64,000 nucleotides of DNA from Salinibacterium sp. SWN167 (GCF_015864665.1 NZ_JADYWU010000001.1:682001-746000); one strand, 5' to 3'. Positions 24,117 to 33,193 are shown, counted from the first letter of the stretch. Made by a program: numbers and translations. Notes: generated by a model from the sequence alone, not told the origin.

Positions 24117-24596
24117 CTACTCCGGGCGACGCCAATCCCCAGAACGTCCGCCCGACTTCGCGAGCAACCGCACGTTCTCAATCTGCACGGTCTTGTCCAT
24201 GCCCTTGACCATGTCGACGATCGCCAGCGCGGCCACCGACACCGCGGTCATGGCTTCCATCTCCACGCCCGTGCGGTCTGCCGTGCGCACGGTCGCGGTG
24301 ACGGCGACTCCGTCATCCGTCACTTCAAGGTCGACGGTCGCGCCGTGCACTCCGATGATGTGAGCGAGCGGCAGCAGTTCGGCGGTGCGCTTGGCGGCTT
24401 GGATGCCGGCGATGCGTGCGACCGCGAGAATGTCACCCTTGGGAGCGTTGCCCGCGCGCAGCGCGTCGATGATCACGGGGGAGCAGCGAACGAAACCCTC
24501 CGCCGTCGCTTCGCGCACGGTCGGGGTCTTGGCGGTGACATCCACCATCCGGGCTTGGCCAGCGGAATTGAGGTGCGTGAAAGGCTGTTCGCTCAT
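24117..24596 (-). CDS. moaC: Cyclic pyranopterin monophosphate synthase MoaC
   Basis: A 159-residue protein that converts the MoaA product to cyclic pyranopterin monophosphate. Characteristic segments are ARMVDVTAKTPTVREA, KGDILAVARIAGIQAAKRT, LLPLAHIIGVHG (family: LIPLCHPL with the His), and the C-terminal MEAMTAVSVAALAIVDMVKG and MDKTVQIENVRLL with the active Lys. Cys in the LCH motif is replaced by Ala here, giving LAHII. It overlaps the moeA stop by 4 bases and is the last gene of the mobA-DUF6457-moeA-moaC operon. Confidence 0.95.
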   Translation of the reverse strand: MSEQPFTHLNSAGQARMVDVTAKTPTVREATAEGFVRCSPVIIDALRAGNAPKGDILAVARIAGIQAAKRTAELLPLAHIIGVHGATVDLEVTDDGVAVTATVRTADRTGVEMEAMTAVSVAALAIVDMVKGMDKTVQIENVRLLAKSGGRSGDWRRPE

Positions 24597-25840
24597 GACA
24601 CCAGTGTGACAGCCAGCAGGTCGCCTTCGCGTACCTCGGTCACATCTTCGGGCACGAAGGCCAGGGCGTTTGCGCCAGCCAGACTCGCGACGAGATAGGA
24701 ACCGGCACCGCCCGCGCTCGCGGGACGAACGGATGCTGCACCCGCCTCATCCTGTTCGACAACGGCGGGCATATATTGGGCGCGCCCCGCGGGGCTGCGC
24801 CAGCCCGTCGTGACGGTGGCGGTGACGGTAGGGCGGTGAATCGTTGACCGGCCCGACATCGTGAGCAGCGCGGGGCGCACGAAGGTCTCGAATGACACGA
24901 AAACGCTCACGGGGTTGCCGGGGAGGGCAAAGATCAGAGGGCCGGCGACGTTGCCGACCGGGAACCGGCCGAACCCTTGGGGCTTGCCCGGCTGCATCCG
25001 CACCGGTCCGAACCAGACGCCGAGCGGGGCGAGCACAGCTTTTACAACATCGTAGGCGCCGACGCTCACGCCGCCCGAGGTGACGAACGCATCGACGTCG
25101 GGTGCATGGGTCTCGAGCATCTCGCGCAGGGCATCATCGTCGTCGGCAACCGAGCCGAGCTGAACGGGGATACCGCCACACTCGGTAATCATCGCCGCCA
25201 GGAGCAGCGAGTTCGAGTCGTGAATCTGGCCACGCGCCAGCGGCTCTCCGGGCTTGCGCAGTTCAGTGCCGGTCGAGAGCACGCCGACGCGCGGTGCGGG
25301 GTGAACCGTCAGGGTGCTGACTCCGGATGCCGCTGCGGCCGCCAGATCACGGGCGCCGAGAACGCGCCCAGCCGTCAGCAAGGGATCGCCCGTGCGAACG
25401 TCGGTGCCCGTGCGGCGGATGTGGGCGGCGGGATTCGGGGCGCGAAAAATAAGAACGGTGTCGGTTCCCTCATCGGTGTCTTCGATGGGCACGATGCAGT
25501 CCGCGTCAGTGGGCACTGCGGCACCAGTCATGATCCGGGCAGCCTCGCCGGGCTGCAATGACGGATTCTCGGCGGATCCTGCAGGAAGGTCAGCGACCAC
25601 ACGGAGCGCTATCGGTGTCTCAGTCGTGGCGGAGATGGCATCCGCTCGTCGGAGCGCATAACCGTCCATCGCGGAGTTATCGAAACTGGGAACATCGACC
25701 GTGGCGTGCACGTCGGCGGCGAGGGTGAGGCCCAACGCCTGCGCGATCGGGACGCTGACAATCGGCAATGGCGCGACGTTGGCCAGAACGCGGGCGAGGT
25801 GCTCCTCGATGCTGATCGACGAAGGAGAGGCCGCCATCAT
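24593..25840 (-). CDS. moeA: Molybdopterin molybdenumtransferase MoeA
   Basis: A 415-residue protein that inserts molybdate into adenylated molybdopterin. Domain I motifs SFDNSAMDGYALR and GEAARIMTGAAVPTDADCIV are clear. Domain III has HPAPRVGVLSTGTEL and VTSGGVSVGAYDVVKAVL. Domain IV (ALPGNPVSVFVSFETFVRP) follows. The start ATG at 25840 overlaps the stop of the DUF6457 gene by 4 bases, and its own stop overlaps moaC by 4 bases, so the operon is tightly coupled. Confidence 0.96.
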   Translation of the reverse strand: MMAASPSSISIEEHLARVLANVAPLPIVSVPIAQALGLTLAADVHATVDVPSFDNSAMDGYALRRADAISATTETPIALRVVADLPAGSAENPSLQPGEAARIMTGAAVPTDADCIVPIEDTDEGTDTVLIFRAPNPAAHIRRTGTDVRTGDPLLTAGRVLGARDLAAAAASGVSTLTVHPAPRVGVLSTGTELRKPGEPLARGQIHDSNSLLLAAMITECGGIPVQLGSVADDDDALREMLETHAPDVDAFVTSGGVSVGAYDVVKAVLAPLGVWFGPVRMQPGKPQGFGRFPVGNVAGPLIFALPGNPVSVFVSFETFVRPALLTMSGRSTIHRPTVTATVTTGWRSPAGRAQYMPAVVEQDEAGAASVRPASAGGAGSYLVASLAGANALAFVPEDVTEVREGDLLAVTLVS

Positions 25841-26226
25841 TCTGCCGAACCTGACGGCGCCGAGCCTGATGGTGCCGCAGACTCCGGTGCCAAGTCCGAC
25901 GACGACACAGCAGGAGGAGGAGCGGCAGCAGCAGCGGCCTGGCCAGCGTTGCTCGCGGCGGCAAGCGCGGCTCTCGATAACGCATCCGCGCTTCGCATGG
26001 CCGAGGACGGGTCGGTTCCGGCAGCGGCAGCGAGCCCCGCCGCGTAGCCGACCAGAAACGTCGTCACGGGAGCCGCTGGCCGGATCACCGTGTGCGCGGC
26101 GACGCCGGCGAGATCCAGAATCCCCTCAACATCCATCGCGGCACGAAACTCATCGCTGGCGATGCCCAGCTCGCTGCTGAGGTGCGCAGCCCAGTCGTCG
26201 AGACGTTGGCGTTCTTCGGAGTTCAT
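25837..26226 (-). CDS. DUF6457-type protein of the Moco operon
   Basis: A 129-residue protein, starting MNSEERQRLDDWAAHLSSEL. The N-terminal 90 residues are helical (ILDLAGVAAHTVIRPAAPVTTFLVGYAAG split across two helices), and the C-terminal 40 are an Ala/Pro/Ser-rich tail. Proteins like this are found next to mobA and moeA in many actinobacteria. It overlaps mobA upstream and moeA downstream by 4 bases each. The context suggests a helper in guanylation or molybdenum insertion, with no direct sequence proof. Confidence 0.75.
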   Translation of the reverse strand: MNSEERQRLDDWAAHLSSELGIASDEFRAAMDVEGILDLAGVAAHTVIRPAAPVTTFLVGYAAGLAAAAGTDPSSAMRSADALSRAALAAASNAGQAAAAAAPPPAVSSSDLAPESAAPSGSAPSGSAE

Positions 26227-26852
26227 TGTGCGGCTTCTTCCGTTTCTGCGGTCGGATCGGTGGCGCCGAGGCGAGCTGCGTCCTCCCACGTATCAACATC
26301 ATCGGTGGCTCCGGGCACAGCCACCAGGGACATGAGGTTCAGCGGCTCGATCAGTTTTCGCATCGAGAGTCCGTCGAGGCTGTCGGCGTCGAACCGCGAG
26401 AGGGCGCTGATGAGAGCGCGGCGGCGATACAGGCAGGCAAGCGGCTGTCGGTGGCCAGTCGCATCGACGGAAATCACGCCATCCACGTCAGAGGGGGCGG
26501 TGGTGAGTGCGTCAACGAGGGCTGGCACCTGAGCAGCAATGCCCGGCATGTCACAGGCGAGCACAAGGATGGCGTCGCTCGCGCTCGTGCCGTTGGTCGA
26601 GAGGTGGTGCACGCCGGCGGCGACCGCAGCAGCGGGCCCCGAAAACGGCGGGTCTTCGCGCGTGACAAACACCGCGGAGCTCACGAGGCCAGGCTCGACC
26701 GGACCAACAACGACGCAGGTGCGCGCCACACTGGATGCCGCCGAGAGTGCGTGCTCGAGCAGGCTGCGGCCCCGGACGTGGAGCGTTGCTTTCGCCACAG
26801 ATCCCAATCGGGTCGAGCGACCTCCGGCGAGCACCGCTGCATCGATCAGCAT
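26223..26852 (-). CDS. mobA: Molybdenum cofactor guanylyltransferase MobA
   Basis: A 209-residue nucleotidyltransferase that attaches GMP to molybdenum cofactor, making the bis-guanine form used by the DMSO-reductase family. The signature AAVLAGGRSTRLGSVAKATL with the KA(P/T) lysine is at the N-terminus, split here as AAVLAGGRSTRLG and VAKATLHVRG. ILVLACDMPGI holds the metal-binding Asp, and GHRQPLACLYRR is the substrate loop. It is the first gene of a four-gene operon. Its presence fits the FdhF-type enzyme next door, which needs this cofactor form. Confidence 0.94.
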   Translation of the reverse strand: MLIDAAVLAGGRSTRLGSVAKATLHVRGRSLLEHALSAASSVARTCVVVGPVEPGLVSSAVFVTREDPPFSGPAAAVAAGVHHLSTNGTSASDAILVLACDMPGIAAQVPALVDALTTAPSDVDGVISVDATGHRQPLACLYRRRALISALSRFDADSLDGLSMRKLIEPLNLMSLVAVPGATDDVDTWEDAARLGATDPTAETEEAAQ

Positions 26853-26992
26853 GCAGCCACTCTAAGTGACGGTGGAATCAGCGTCACTATCCGGCGCGAG
26901 TTGTGGTCGCTGCTGCCGTGGTCGCCACCACCGAGATAGTCTCGATTGAGGGGCGGCGCAGAATCCGCGGCGCTCCGGAGGAGGCAGACCGC

Positions 26993-27844
26993 GTGACCAG
27001 AATCACGGCACGACGCAAGATCACCCGAGTCACTATCGGTTCCCCTCCGGTATCCCGGGAGGATGTGCTCGCAGTGGAGGAGCCGCTCGAGATGCGCGTC
27101 AACGGGCGCTCGCTTGCCGTGACAATGCGCACTCCCGGTGACGACTTTGACCTCGTCGCGGGGTTTCTTGTCTCCGAGGGGATCATCACCTCGGGCGAGC
27201 ACTTCTTTGCCGCTCGGTACTGCGCCGGTGCCACCGTCGACGGAATGAACACATACAACGTCGTTGACGTCACCTTGGCGCCGGGCGTGCCTGCACCCGA
27301 TCCGAGCTTGGAGCGGTCGTTCCTTACGACCAGTTCCTGCGGACTGTGCGGCAAGGCGAGCATTGATGCCGTGCGCACCAAGTCGGCGTTCTCGGTCGCG
27401 GAGGATGCCGCGCGAATCGACGCCGAGCTGCTGACGACGTTCCCCGAGAAGCTGCGCGAGGCACAAGACGTGTTCGAGAAGACGGGCGGGTTGCATGCCG
27501 CGGCGCTCTTCGATGGCGCGACGGGCGAGATGTTGGTGGCGCGCGAGGATGTGGGTCGGCACAACGCTGTCGACAAGGTCATCGGCTGGGCCGTTAAACA
27601 GAATCTGCTGCCGCTGTCGGGCACCGTGCTCATGGTGTCGAGCCGGGCAAGCTTCGAACTCGCGCAGAAGGCCATGATGGCGGGGATCCCGGTTCTGGCT
27701 GCGGTGTCGGCACCGTCGTCGCTGGCCGCAGAATTTGCCGAGGAGGTTGGCATGACGCTGGTCGGCTTCCTCCGCGGACAATCGATGGTGCTCTATGCCG
27801 GGCAAGAACGCATTGTGCAGAATGAGTCGGCCGACGCGAACTAG
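26993..27844 (+). CDS. fdhD: Formate dehydrogenase accessory sulfurtransferase FdhD
   Basis: A 283-residue protein that passes sulfur from a Cys desulfurase to the molybdenum cofactor of formate dehydrogenases. The mobile loop Cys motif is SSCGLCGKAS. Other blocks are VEEPLEMRVNG, TPGDDFDLVAGFLVSEGI, REDVGRHNAVDKVIGWA and SRASFELAQKAMMAGIPVL. I prefer the GTG at 26993 because GGAGGAGG lies upstream and family members begin near there; the frame is open to 26903. It is convergent with the oxidoreductase gene, 15 bases apart. Confidence 0.95.
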   Translation: MTRITARRKITRVTIGSPPVSREDVLAVEEPLEMRVNGRSLAVTMRTPGDDFDLVAGFLVSEGIITSGEHFFAARYCAGATVDGMNTYNVVDVTLAPGVPAPDPSLERSFLTTSSCGLCGKASIDAVRTKSAFSVAEDAARIDAELLTTFPEKLREAQDVFEKTGGLHAAALFDGATGEMLVAREDVGRHNAVDKVIGWAVKQNLLPLSGTVLMVSSRASFELAQKAMMAGIPVLAAVSAPSSLAAEFAEEVGMTLVGFLRGQSMVLYAGQERIVQNESADAN

Positions 27845-27859
27845 GCGGCCGGCCCCGCG

Positions 27860-30175
27860 CTAGCTCAGCGGCGACGTCTCGTCCTCCACCGCCGGGATAA
27901 ACCGCACCGCCATTGCCTTGTACCCGGGCGTATTCGATTCGCGCGCAACGAGCTCGCGGTGCACGAGGTTGTTCGCTTCCGGAAAGTACGCTGCCGCGCA
28001 TCCCCGCGGAGTCGGGTAGAAGACGAGGCGGAACTTGTCTGCCCGGCGCTCCTGACCTTGGAACGTGCTGATGACATCCACGAGGTCGCGGTCGGCGAAC
28101 CCCATGTCGGCGGCATCGTCCTTGTTGATGAGGATGACGCGGCGGCCGCCCGAGATGCCGCGGTAGCGGTCATCCAGCCCGTAGTAGGTGGTGTTGTACT
28201 GGTCGTGGCTGCGCATAGTCTGCAGGATCAGGTGCCCGGGAGGCGGCGTCAGGTACTCCAGCGGGCTCACCGTGAAGCGGGCCAGGCCGATGTCGGTGGC
28301 GAAGCTGCGGGTGTCGCGCGGCGGGTTGGGCAGCACGAATCCGTTCTTGGTCCTCAGGCGTGTGTTGAAGTCCGAGAAGCCCGGCAGCACGCGGGAGATG
28401 TGGTCGCGGACGACGTCGTAGTCCTCGGCCATCGCTTTCCAGTCCACCGGGTGATCCTCGCCCAGGGTGGCGATGGCCATGCGGGCGATGATCACGGGTT
28501 CCGCGAGCAGGTGATCTGACACCGGCTTGAGTCGGCCTTGAGTGGTGCGCACTACCGACATGGAGTCTTCGACCGACAGCACCTGACGGCCGCTCGGATG
28601 CTTGTCGTCGGTGTCGGTGCGACCTAGCGTGGGCAAAATTAGCGAGGTGAGGCCGTGCACGACATGCGAGCGGTTGGGCTTGGTTGAGACGTGAACGGTC
28701 AGGCCCACCCGCTGCAACGCGTTACCGAGCGCTTCGGTGTCCGAGGCGGCGAGCGCAAAGTTTCCGCCCATCGAGACGAACACGTCGACGTTGTCGTTCT
28801 CGAATGCCTCAACGGTGTCGACCGAGTCGAAGCCGTGCTCGCGGGGCGAAGCGATTCCGAATTCCTTGTCGAGGGCATCCAACATCCACTCGTGAGGTTT
28901 CTCCCACACGCCCATCGTGCGGTCGCCCTGCACATTCGAGTGGCCGCGCACGGGGCACGCACCGGCGCCGGGCTTGCCGAAGTTCCCCTGCAGCAGGAGC
29001 AGGTTGATGATCTCCTTGAGCGTGTTCACGGAGTGAGGCTGTTGCGTGAGGCCGAGCGCCCAGCAGATGATCGTGGCCTTCGACTCGACCATCATCTGAG
29101 CAACCTTGGCGATCTCGAGGCGAGACAGGCCGGTCGCTGCTTCGGTCTCGTCCCAGTCGATGGTCTTGCGTGCGGCACGGTAGGCATCGATGCCGTCGGT
29201 GTTCGCTGCGATGAACTCGTGGTCAACTACGGAGCCGGGAACCCGCTCCTCTTCCTCCAGAAGCAGGTGACCGAGGGCCTGGAAGAGCGCGAGGTCGGCA
29301 CCGACCTTGATCTGGAGAAACTCGTCGGCCAAGTTGGTGCCGCCACCGACGACTCCCTTGGGTGTCTGCGGATCCTTGAAGTTGAAGAGCCCGGCTTCGG
29401 GGAGCGGGTTGACGGCGACGATCTTGCCACCGTTGTCTTTGCATTCGGCCAGGGCCGACAGCATCCGCGGGTGGTTCGTGCCGGGGTTCTGGCCAATCAC
29501 AAAGATGAGCTCAGCCTCATGGATGTCTTCGAGCGAGACTGTGCCTTTACCGATACCAATCGTGGGGTTCAGGGCGGAACCGGATGATTCGTGGCACATG
29601 TTCGAGCAGTCCGGCAGGTTATTGGTGCCGATCGAGCGCGCGAAGAGTTGGTACAGAAACGCCGACTCATTGGCCGTGCGGCCGGAGGTGTAAAAGACGG
29701 TGCGCTCGGGAGTCGTGGCGCGGATCTTCTCGCCGATGAGTTCGAAGGCGTCGTTCCAGGAGATCTGCGAGTAGTGGGTATCGCCGGGGCGGATGACAAC
29801 CGGATGCGTGATGCGGCCCTGGTTGCCGAGCCAGTACTCGGTCTTGTCCGACAGCTCTTCGATCGAGTGTTCTGCCCAAAACTCCGGGGTCACGGTGCGC
29901 AGCGTGCTCTCTTCGGCGACGGCCTTGGCGCCATTTTCGCAAAACTCGGCAACCTTGCGGTGACCTTGCGATTCCGGCCACGCGCACCCGGGGCAGTCCG
30001 TGCCATCGCGTTGGTTCAGTCGCAGCAAGGAGCGCGCGGTGCGGGTCACGCCGGCCTGCGCGATTCCCCGATCCAGTGCCACGAGCACGGCTTCAACGCC
30101 GGCCGCCGACTTCTTCGGTTTCTTGACCAGCAGGTCGTCTTCATTGATGTCGTCAACCGGGGCTCCACGTGTCAT
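27860..30175 (-). CDS. fdhF: FdhF/YdeP-family molybdopterin oxidoreductase
   Basis: A 771-residue member of the DMSO-reductase superfamily, formate dehydrogenase H-like. The N-terminal part has DCPGCAWPESQGHRK, the short Cys pattern of YdeP proteins, which lack the full four-Cys iron-sulfur motif. The cofactor domains follow: FYTSGRTANESAFLYQLFAR, LPDCSNMCHESSG, FVIGQNPGTNHPRML, VRGHSNVQGDRTMG and the C-terminal SHDQYNTTYYGLDDRYRGI. DCSNMCHESSG puts Cys where formate dehydrogenases hold the Mo-binding Cys or Sec. The substrate is not certain: YdeP proteins are linked to acid resistance in E. coli and formate oxidation elsewhere. FdhD beside it supports a formate dehydrogenase-type enzyme. Confidence 0.9.
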   Translation of the reverse strand: MTRGAPVDDINEDDLLVKKPKKSAAGVEAVLVALDRGIAQAGVTRTARSLLRLNQRDGTDCPGCAWPESQGHRKVAEFCENGAKAVAEESTLRTVTPEFWAEHSIEELSDKTEYWLGNQGRITHPVVIRPGDTHYSQISWNDAFELIGEKIRATTPERTVFYTSGRTANESAFLYQLFARSIGTNNLPDCSNMCHESSGSALNPTIGIGKGTVSLEDIHEAELIFVIGQNPGTNHPRMLSALAECKDNGGKIVAVNPLPEAGLFNFKDPQTPKGVVGGGTNLADEFLQIKVGADLALFQALGHLLLEEEERVPGSVVDHEFIAANTDGIDAYRAARKTIDWDETEAATGLSRLEIAKVAQMMVESKATIICWALGLTQQPHSVNTLKEIINLLLLQGNFGKPGAGACPVRGHSNVQGDRTMGVWEKPHEWMLDALDKEFGIASPREHGFDSVDTVEAFENDNVDVFVSMGGNFALAASDTEALGNALQRVGLTVHVSTKPNRSHVVHGLTSLILPTLGRTDTDDKHPSGRQVLSVEDSMSVVRTTQGRLKPVSDHLLAEPVIIARMAIATLGEDHPVDWKAMAEDYDVVRDHISRVLPGFSDFNTRLRTKNGFVLPNPPRDTRSFATDIGLARFTVSPLEYLTPPPGHLILQTMRSHDQYNTTYYGLDDRYRGISGGRRVILINKDDAADMGFADRDLVDVISTFQGQERRADKFRLVFYPTPRGCAAAYFPEANNLVHRELVARESNTPGYKAMAVRFIPAVEDETSPLS

Positions 30176-30205
30176 GTCCCCATACTGCCTGCAATCAATG
30201 AGAAT

Positions 30206-30215
30206 TTGTGCACAA
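30206..30215. promoter_or_regulatory. Palindrome in the divergent fdhF/transporter promoter
   Basis: The 153-base gap between the oxidoreductase and transporter genes holds the palindrome TTGTGCACAA, 30 bases upstream of the fdhF start. Further AT-rich symmetry (TTGATCA and TTAATT) lies at 30237-30249. A shared regulator could bind here; none is adjacent in the window. Confidence 0.35.
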
Positions 30216-30328
30216 TCTTGGTCTGATACCTAAAGATTGATCAGTTAATTGCTAGCCTGTGGTTCGCGGCCGATTTGCCGACAGCAGCGTTGCTGTTTGA
30301 CACGCTTAGTGCGACGAGGAGACCATCC

Positions 30329-31723
30329 ATGAGCTGGCTTGACCGAGAACACACCATCGCCCCTCCCGGTTTCAATCGCTGGCTTGTTCCGCCTGCCGCG
30401 CTGGCAGTGCATCTGAGTATCGGTCAGGCCTACGCCACAAGCGTTTACAAGACTGCACTCGTTGATCACTTCGACGCGAGTCTCACTCAGATCGGCGTCA
30501 TCTTCTCGATCGCCATCGTCATGCTCGGATTGTCGGCCGCGATCATGGGAACGTGGGTAGACCGCAGTGGCCCGCGCAAGGCGATGTTTGTCGCCGCGCT
30601 GTTCTGGTCGGGCGGATTCTTGATCGGATCGCTTGGCGTCTTCTCCAACCAGCTGTGGTTGGTCTACGTCGGCTACGGTTTCATCGGCGGTATTGGACTC
30701 GGGATCGGCTATATCTCGCCGGTGTCGACCCTGATTAAGTGGTTCCCTGACCGTCCCGGCCTCGCCACGGGCATGGCGATTATGGGATTCGGCGGTGGCG
30801 CGCTCATCGCCAGCCCCGTTTCTACGGCATTGCTTGCGCTCTACGATCCCAACGCGGGAACCGAGGGCTGGGTTGCCAGTGGTGACGCCGTTGGCAAGTT
30901 GTTCCTCACGCTCGGGCTCATTTATCTCGCGTACATGATGTTCGGCGCGTTCACGATTCGGGTGCCTGCCGAGGGCTGGACGCCAGCCGGCTTCGACCCG
31001 TCGAAGGTCAAGGCGAAGGCGCTCGTCACTAGTAACCACGTCTCAGCGAACAACGCGATCAAGACCCGCCAGTTCTGGCTCGTGTGGATCGTGCTCTTCT
31101 GTAACGTCACGGCGGGCATCGGAATCCTTGAACAAGCGGCGCCGATGATTCAGGACTTCTTCCGTCAAGCCGACGGGCAGTCCTTGGTCACGGCCGCGGT
31201 AGCCGGTGGCTTCGTCGGTCTGCTGTCGATCGCCAACATGGGCGGCCGGTTCGTGTGGTCGTCCACGTCAGATGTCACCGGGCGCAAGAACATTTACATG
31301 ATTTACCTCGGAGTGGGCGCGATTCTGTACGTATTGCTGGCACTCGTTGGCTCCAACACGACGGCACTGTACGTGGCACTCGCTTTCGTCATCATTTCGT
31401 TCTACGGCGGCGGTTTCGCCACGGCGCCGGCCTACTTGCGTGACCTCTTCGGCACGTTCCAGGTGGGCGCTATCCATGGTCGACTGCTGACTGCCTGGTC
31501 AGCGGCTGGCATTGCTGGTCCACTGATCGTGAACTCCTTCTTGGACGCTCAGGGTGCGCCTGGCGAGCTGACCGCCGCGGCGTACCAGCCCGCTCTGCTG
31601 ACCATGGTCGGACTGCTTGTCGTGGGCTTCATCGCCAACCTCATGGTGCGGCCCGTACATTCCACCTTCCATGAACCATCCACAGCGGGGTCTAAAGGCC
31701 TCACCATTTCCGCGGAGGCCTGA
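30329..31723 (+). CDS. OFA-family major facilitator transporter (oxalate/formate antiporter type)
   Basis: A 464-residue MFS protein with 12 helices. The OFA markers are HLSIGQAYATSVYKTAL in the first helix and MGTWVDRSGPRKAMFVA after helix 2, then YGFIGGIGLGIGYISPVS and WFPDRPGLATGMAIMGFG. Start is the ATG at 30329, preceded by ACGAGGAGA. It is divergent from the FdhF-type gene and followed at once by a 33-residue partner. Given FdhD and FdhF next door, formate is the natural guess; related proteins carry oxalate, lactate or other monocarboxylates. Confidence 0.9.
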   Translation: MSWLDREHTIAPPGFNRWLVPPAALAVHLSIGQAYATSVYKTALVDHFDASLTQIGVIFSIAIVMLGLSAAIMGTWVDRSGPRKAMFVAALFWSGGFLIGSLGVFSNQLWLVYVGYGFIGGIGLGIGYISPVSTLIKWFPDRPGLATGMAIMGFGGGALIASPVSTALLALYDPNAGTEGWVASGDAVGKLFLTLGLIYLAYMMFGAFTIRVPAEGWTPAGFDPSKVKAKALVTSNHVSANNAIKTRQFWLVWIVLFCNVTAGIGILEQAAPMIQDFFRQADGQSLVTAAVAGGFVGLLSIANMGGRFVWSSTSDVTGRKNIYMIYLGVGAILYVLLALVGSNTTALYVALAFVIISFYGGGFATAPAYLRDLFGTFQVGAIHGRLLTAWSAAGIAGPLIVNSFLDAQGAPGELTAAAYQPALLTMVGLLVVGFIANLMVRPVHSTFHEPSTAGSKGLTISAEA

Positions 31724-31724
31724 G

Positions 31725-31826
31725 ATGAAGAAAGCACAACTCGCGATCGTCTGGGCGCTCGTCGGCATTCCGTTGCTCTACGGCGTATTTCAGACCATGA
31801 CGAAGGCTTCGGCACTGTTCGGCTGA
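31725..31826 (+). CDS. Small partner protein of the OFA transporter (33 residues)
   Basis: A single-helix peptide, MKKAQLAIVWALVGIPLLYG followed by VFQTMTKASALFG. The ATG is 1 base after the transporter stop and has GGAGG 6 bases upstream, so it is clearly translated. Similar peptides are annotated next to OFA transporters as an MFS small subunit. It would lie in the membrane with the transporter; its exact role is not known to me. Confidence 0.82.
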   Translation: MKKAQLAIVWALVGIPLLYGVFQTMTKASALFG

Positions 31827-31946
31827 GCAAGCGGCGGCAAGCAGCAGGCAAACGTCCGGCAACCCGTGGAAAAGCGACGGCAGCGCATCGAAGAAGCGGG
31901 GTAAAAGCCCTGAAAGTTCCGCAGTTGCGGTGTTATGCTGTGTTTT

Positions 31947-32360
31947 ATGGCGCAATATCGGATTAGCGAGGCCGCAGGGCTCCTCGGAGTCAGTGACGAC
32001 ACCCTGCGACGCTGGATCGCGAACGATGGCCTGCCGGTGTCGCTTGACGATGCCGGTCGCCAGGTCATCGATGGCGCGGACCTCGCGCAGCGTGCTCAAG
32101 AGCGGGCGCAGCAAGCCCAACAGGCGGCAGCGGGATCCGGCTCGGAAAGCAGCGCGCGCAACCGCATGGTCGGGCTCGTCACGGGCATCCTGAGCGACAC
32201 CGTCATGTCGCAGGTCGAGCTGCAGTGCGGCCCGCACCGCATCGTGTCGCTCATGTCGACCGAAGCGGTGCGCGACTTGAAGCTCGAAATTGGTTCGCTC
32301 GCGGTCGCCGTCGTGAAGGCGACGATGGTCGTGGTTGAGGCGCCGAAAGACAACTCCTAG
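31947..32360 (+). CDS. HTH plus Mop (TOBE) domain molybdate-binding regulator
   Basis: A 137-residue protein. Residues 1-50 are a MerR/excisionase-type helix-turn-helix: YRISEAAGLLGVSDDTLRRW. After an Ala/Gln-rich linker comes one Mop domain (NRMVGLVTGILSDTVMSQVEL ... SLMSTEAVRDLKLEIG, here split), a molybdate-binding TOBE fold as in molbindins and ModE. It sits directly before modA and its stop overlaps the modA GTG, so it likely regulates or buffers molybdate for the modABC operon. A -10-like TTATGCTG lies about 9 bases before the ATG and there is no ribosome site, so the message may be leaderless. Confidence 0.88.
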   Translation: MAQYRISEAAGLLGVSDDTLRRWIANDGLPVSLDDAGRQVIDGADLAQRAQERAQQAQQAAAGSGSESSARNRMVGLVTGILSDTVMSQVELQCGPHRIVSLMSTEAVRDLKLEIGSLAVAVVKATMVVVEAPKDNS

Positions 32361-32362
32361 TG

Positions 32363-33193
32363 ATGGGTACGGTGCGGCAGCGGTGGCAGGGCTGGGATGG
32401 GCGCCAGCGGGGTCACCTGCTGACAACGGTCGCCGCCGTCGCGATTGCGGGCATCGTGGGGCTTTCTGGATGCTCGGCAACTGAGCCGGCACCGGCATCC
32501 ACGTCAGCGGACGGTGCCCTTCAGGGTGAGCTCACGATTTATGCTGCGGCATCGTTGACCGCGTCGTTCACCGAGCTGGCCGAGGCATTCAGCGCCGAGA
32601 ACCCCGGCGTCACCATCGCGCCGATCTCCTTCGACGGCTCCTCTACTCTCGCCACCCAGATCAGCGAGGGTGCGCCGGCCGATGTCTTCGCCTCCGCGGA
32701 TGACGCCACGATGCAGCAGGTCAGCGCCGAGCTGGCGAGTGCTCCTATTGCGTTCGCCACCAACGAATTGCAGATTGCGGTGCAGCCCGGCAACCCTCTG
32801 GACATCACGACCCTGAGCGATTTGGCGGAGCCCGGCGTGCAGGTTGCCGTGTGCGCTCCCGCGGTTCCGTGCGGTGCTGCAGCCCGCATCCTGCTCGATG
32901 CCGCCGCGGTCGACCTCACGCCGGTGACCGAAGAGCAGAACGTGAAAGCCGTGCTCACCAAGGTTGAGCTGGGCGAAGTGGATGCTGGGCTCGTCTATGT
33001 CACCGACATGCGGGATGCGGCGGGAGCGGTCGAGGGCGTCGCGGTTGATGGTGCCGACGCGGCCCGCAACAACTACCCGATCGCCGTGCTGAACGAGGCT
33101 GCGCACCCGGCCATCGCGGCGGCCTTCGTGGAGTTCGTGCTCTCGGCGCCGGGGCAGAGCATTCTCGCTAGCTACGGATTCGTAACGCCATGA
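32363..33193 (+). CDS. modA: Molybdate ABC transporter substrate-binding lipoprotein ModA
   Basis: A 276-residue periplasmic-type binding protein with signal peptide and lipobox LSGC (Cys37). Molybdate-pocket motifs are TIYAAASLTASFTELAEAF, SFDGSSTLATQI, GAPADVFASADDATM and the later AGLVYVTDM. I give the ATG at 32363; a GTG at 32360 overlapping the preceding stop is equally possible. It overlaps modB by 4 bases. Confidence 0.95.
   Translation: MGTVRQRWQGWDGRQRGHLLTTVAAVAIAGIVGLSGCSATEPAPASTSADGALQGELTIYAAASLTASFTELAEAFSAENPGVTIAPISFDGSSTLATQISEGAPADVFASADDATMQQVSAELASAPIAFATNELQIAVQPGNPLDITTLSDLAEPGVQVAVCAPAVPCGAAARILLDAAAVDLTPVTEEQNVKAVLTKVELGEVDAGLVYVTDMRDAAGAVEGVAVDGADAARNNYPIAVLNEAAHPAIAAAFVEFVLSAPGQSILASYGFVTP

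Noticed and set aside
30329-31723. Oxalate transporter for an oxalate degradation pathway
   Set aside because: No formyl-CoA transferase or oxalyl-CoA decarboxylase is in the window; formate or another small acid fits the fdhF/fdhD neighbours better.
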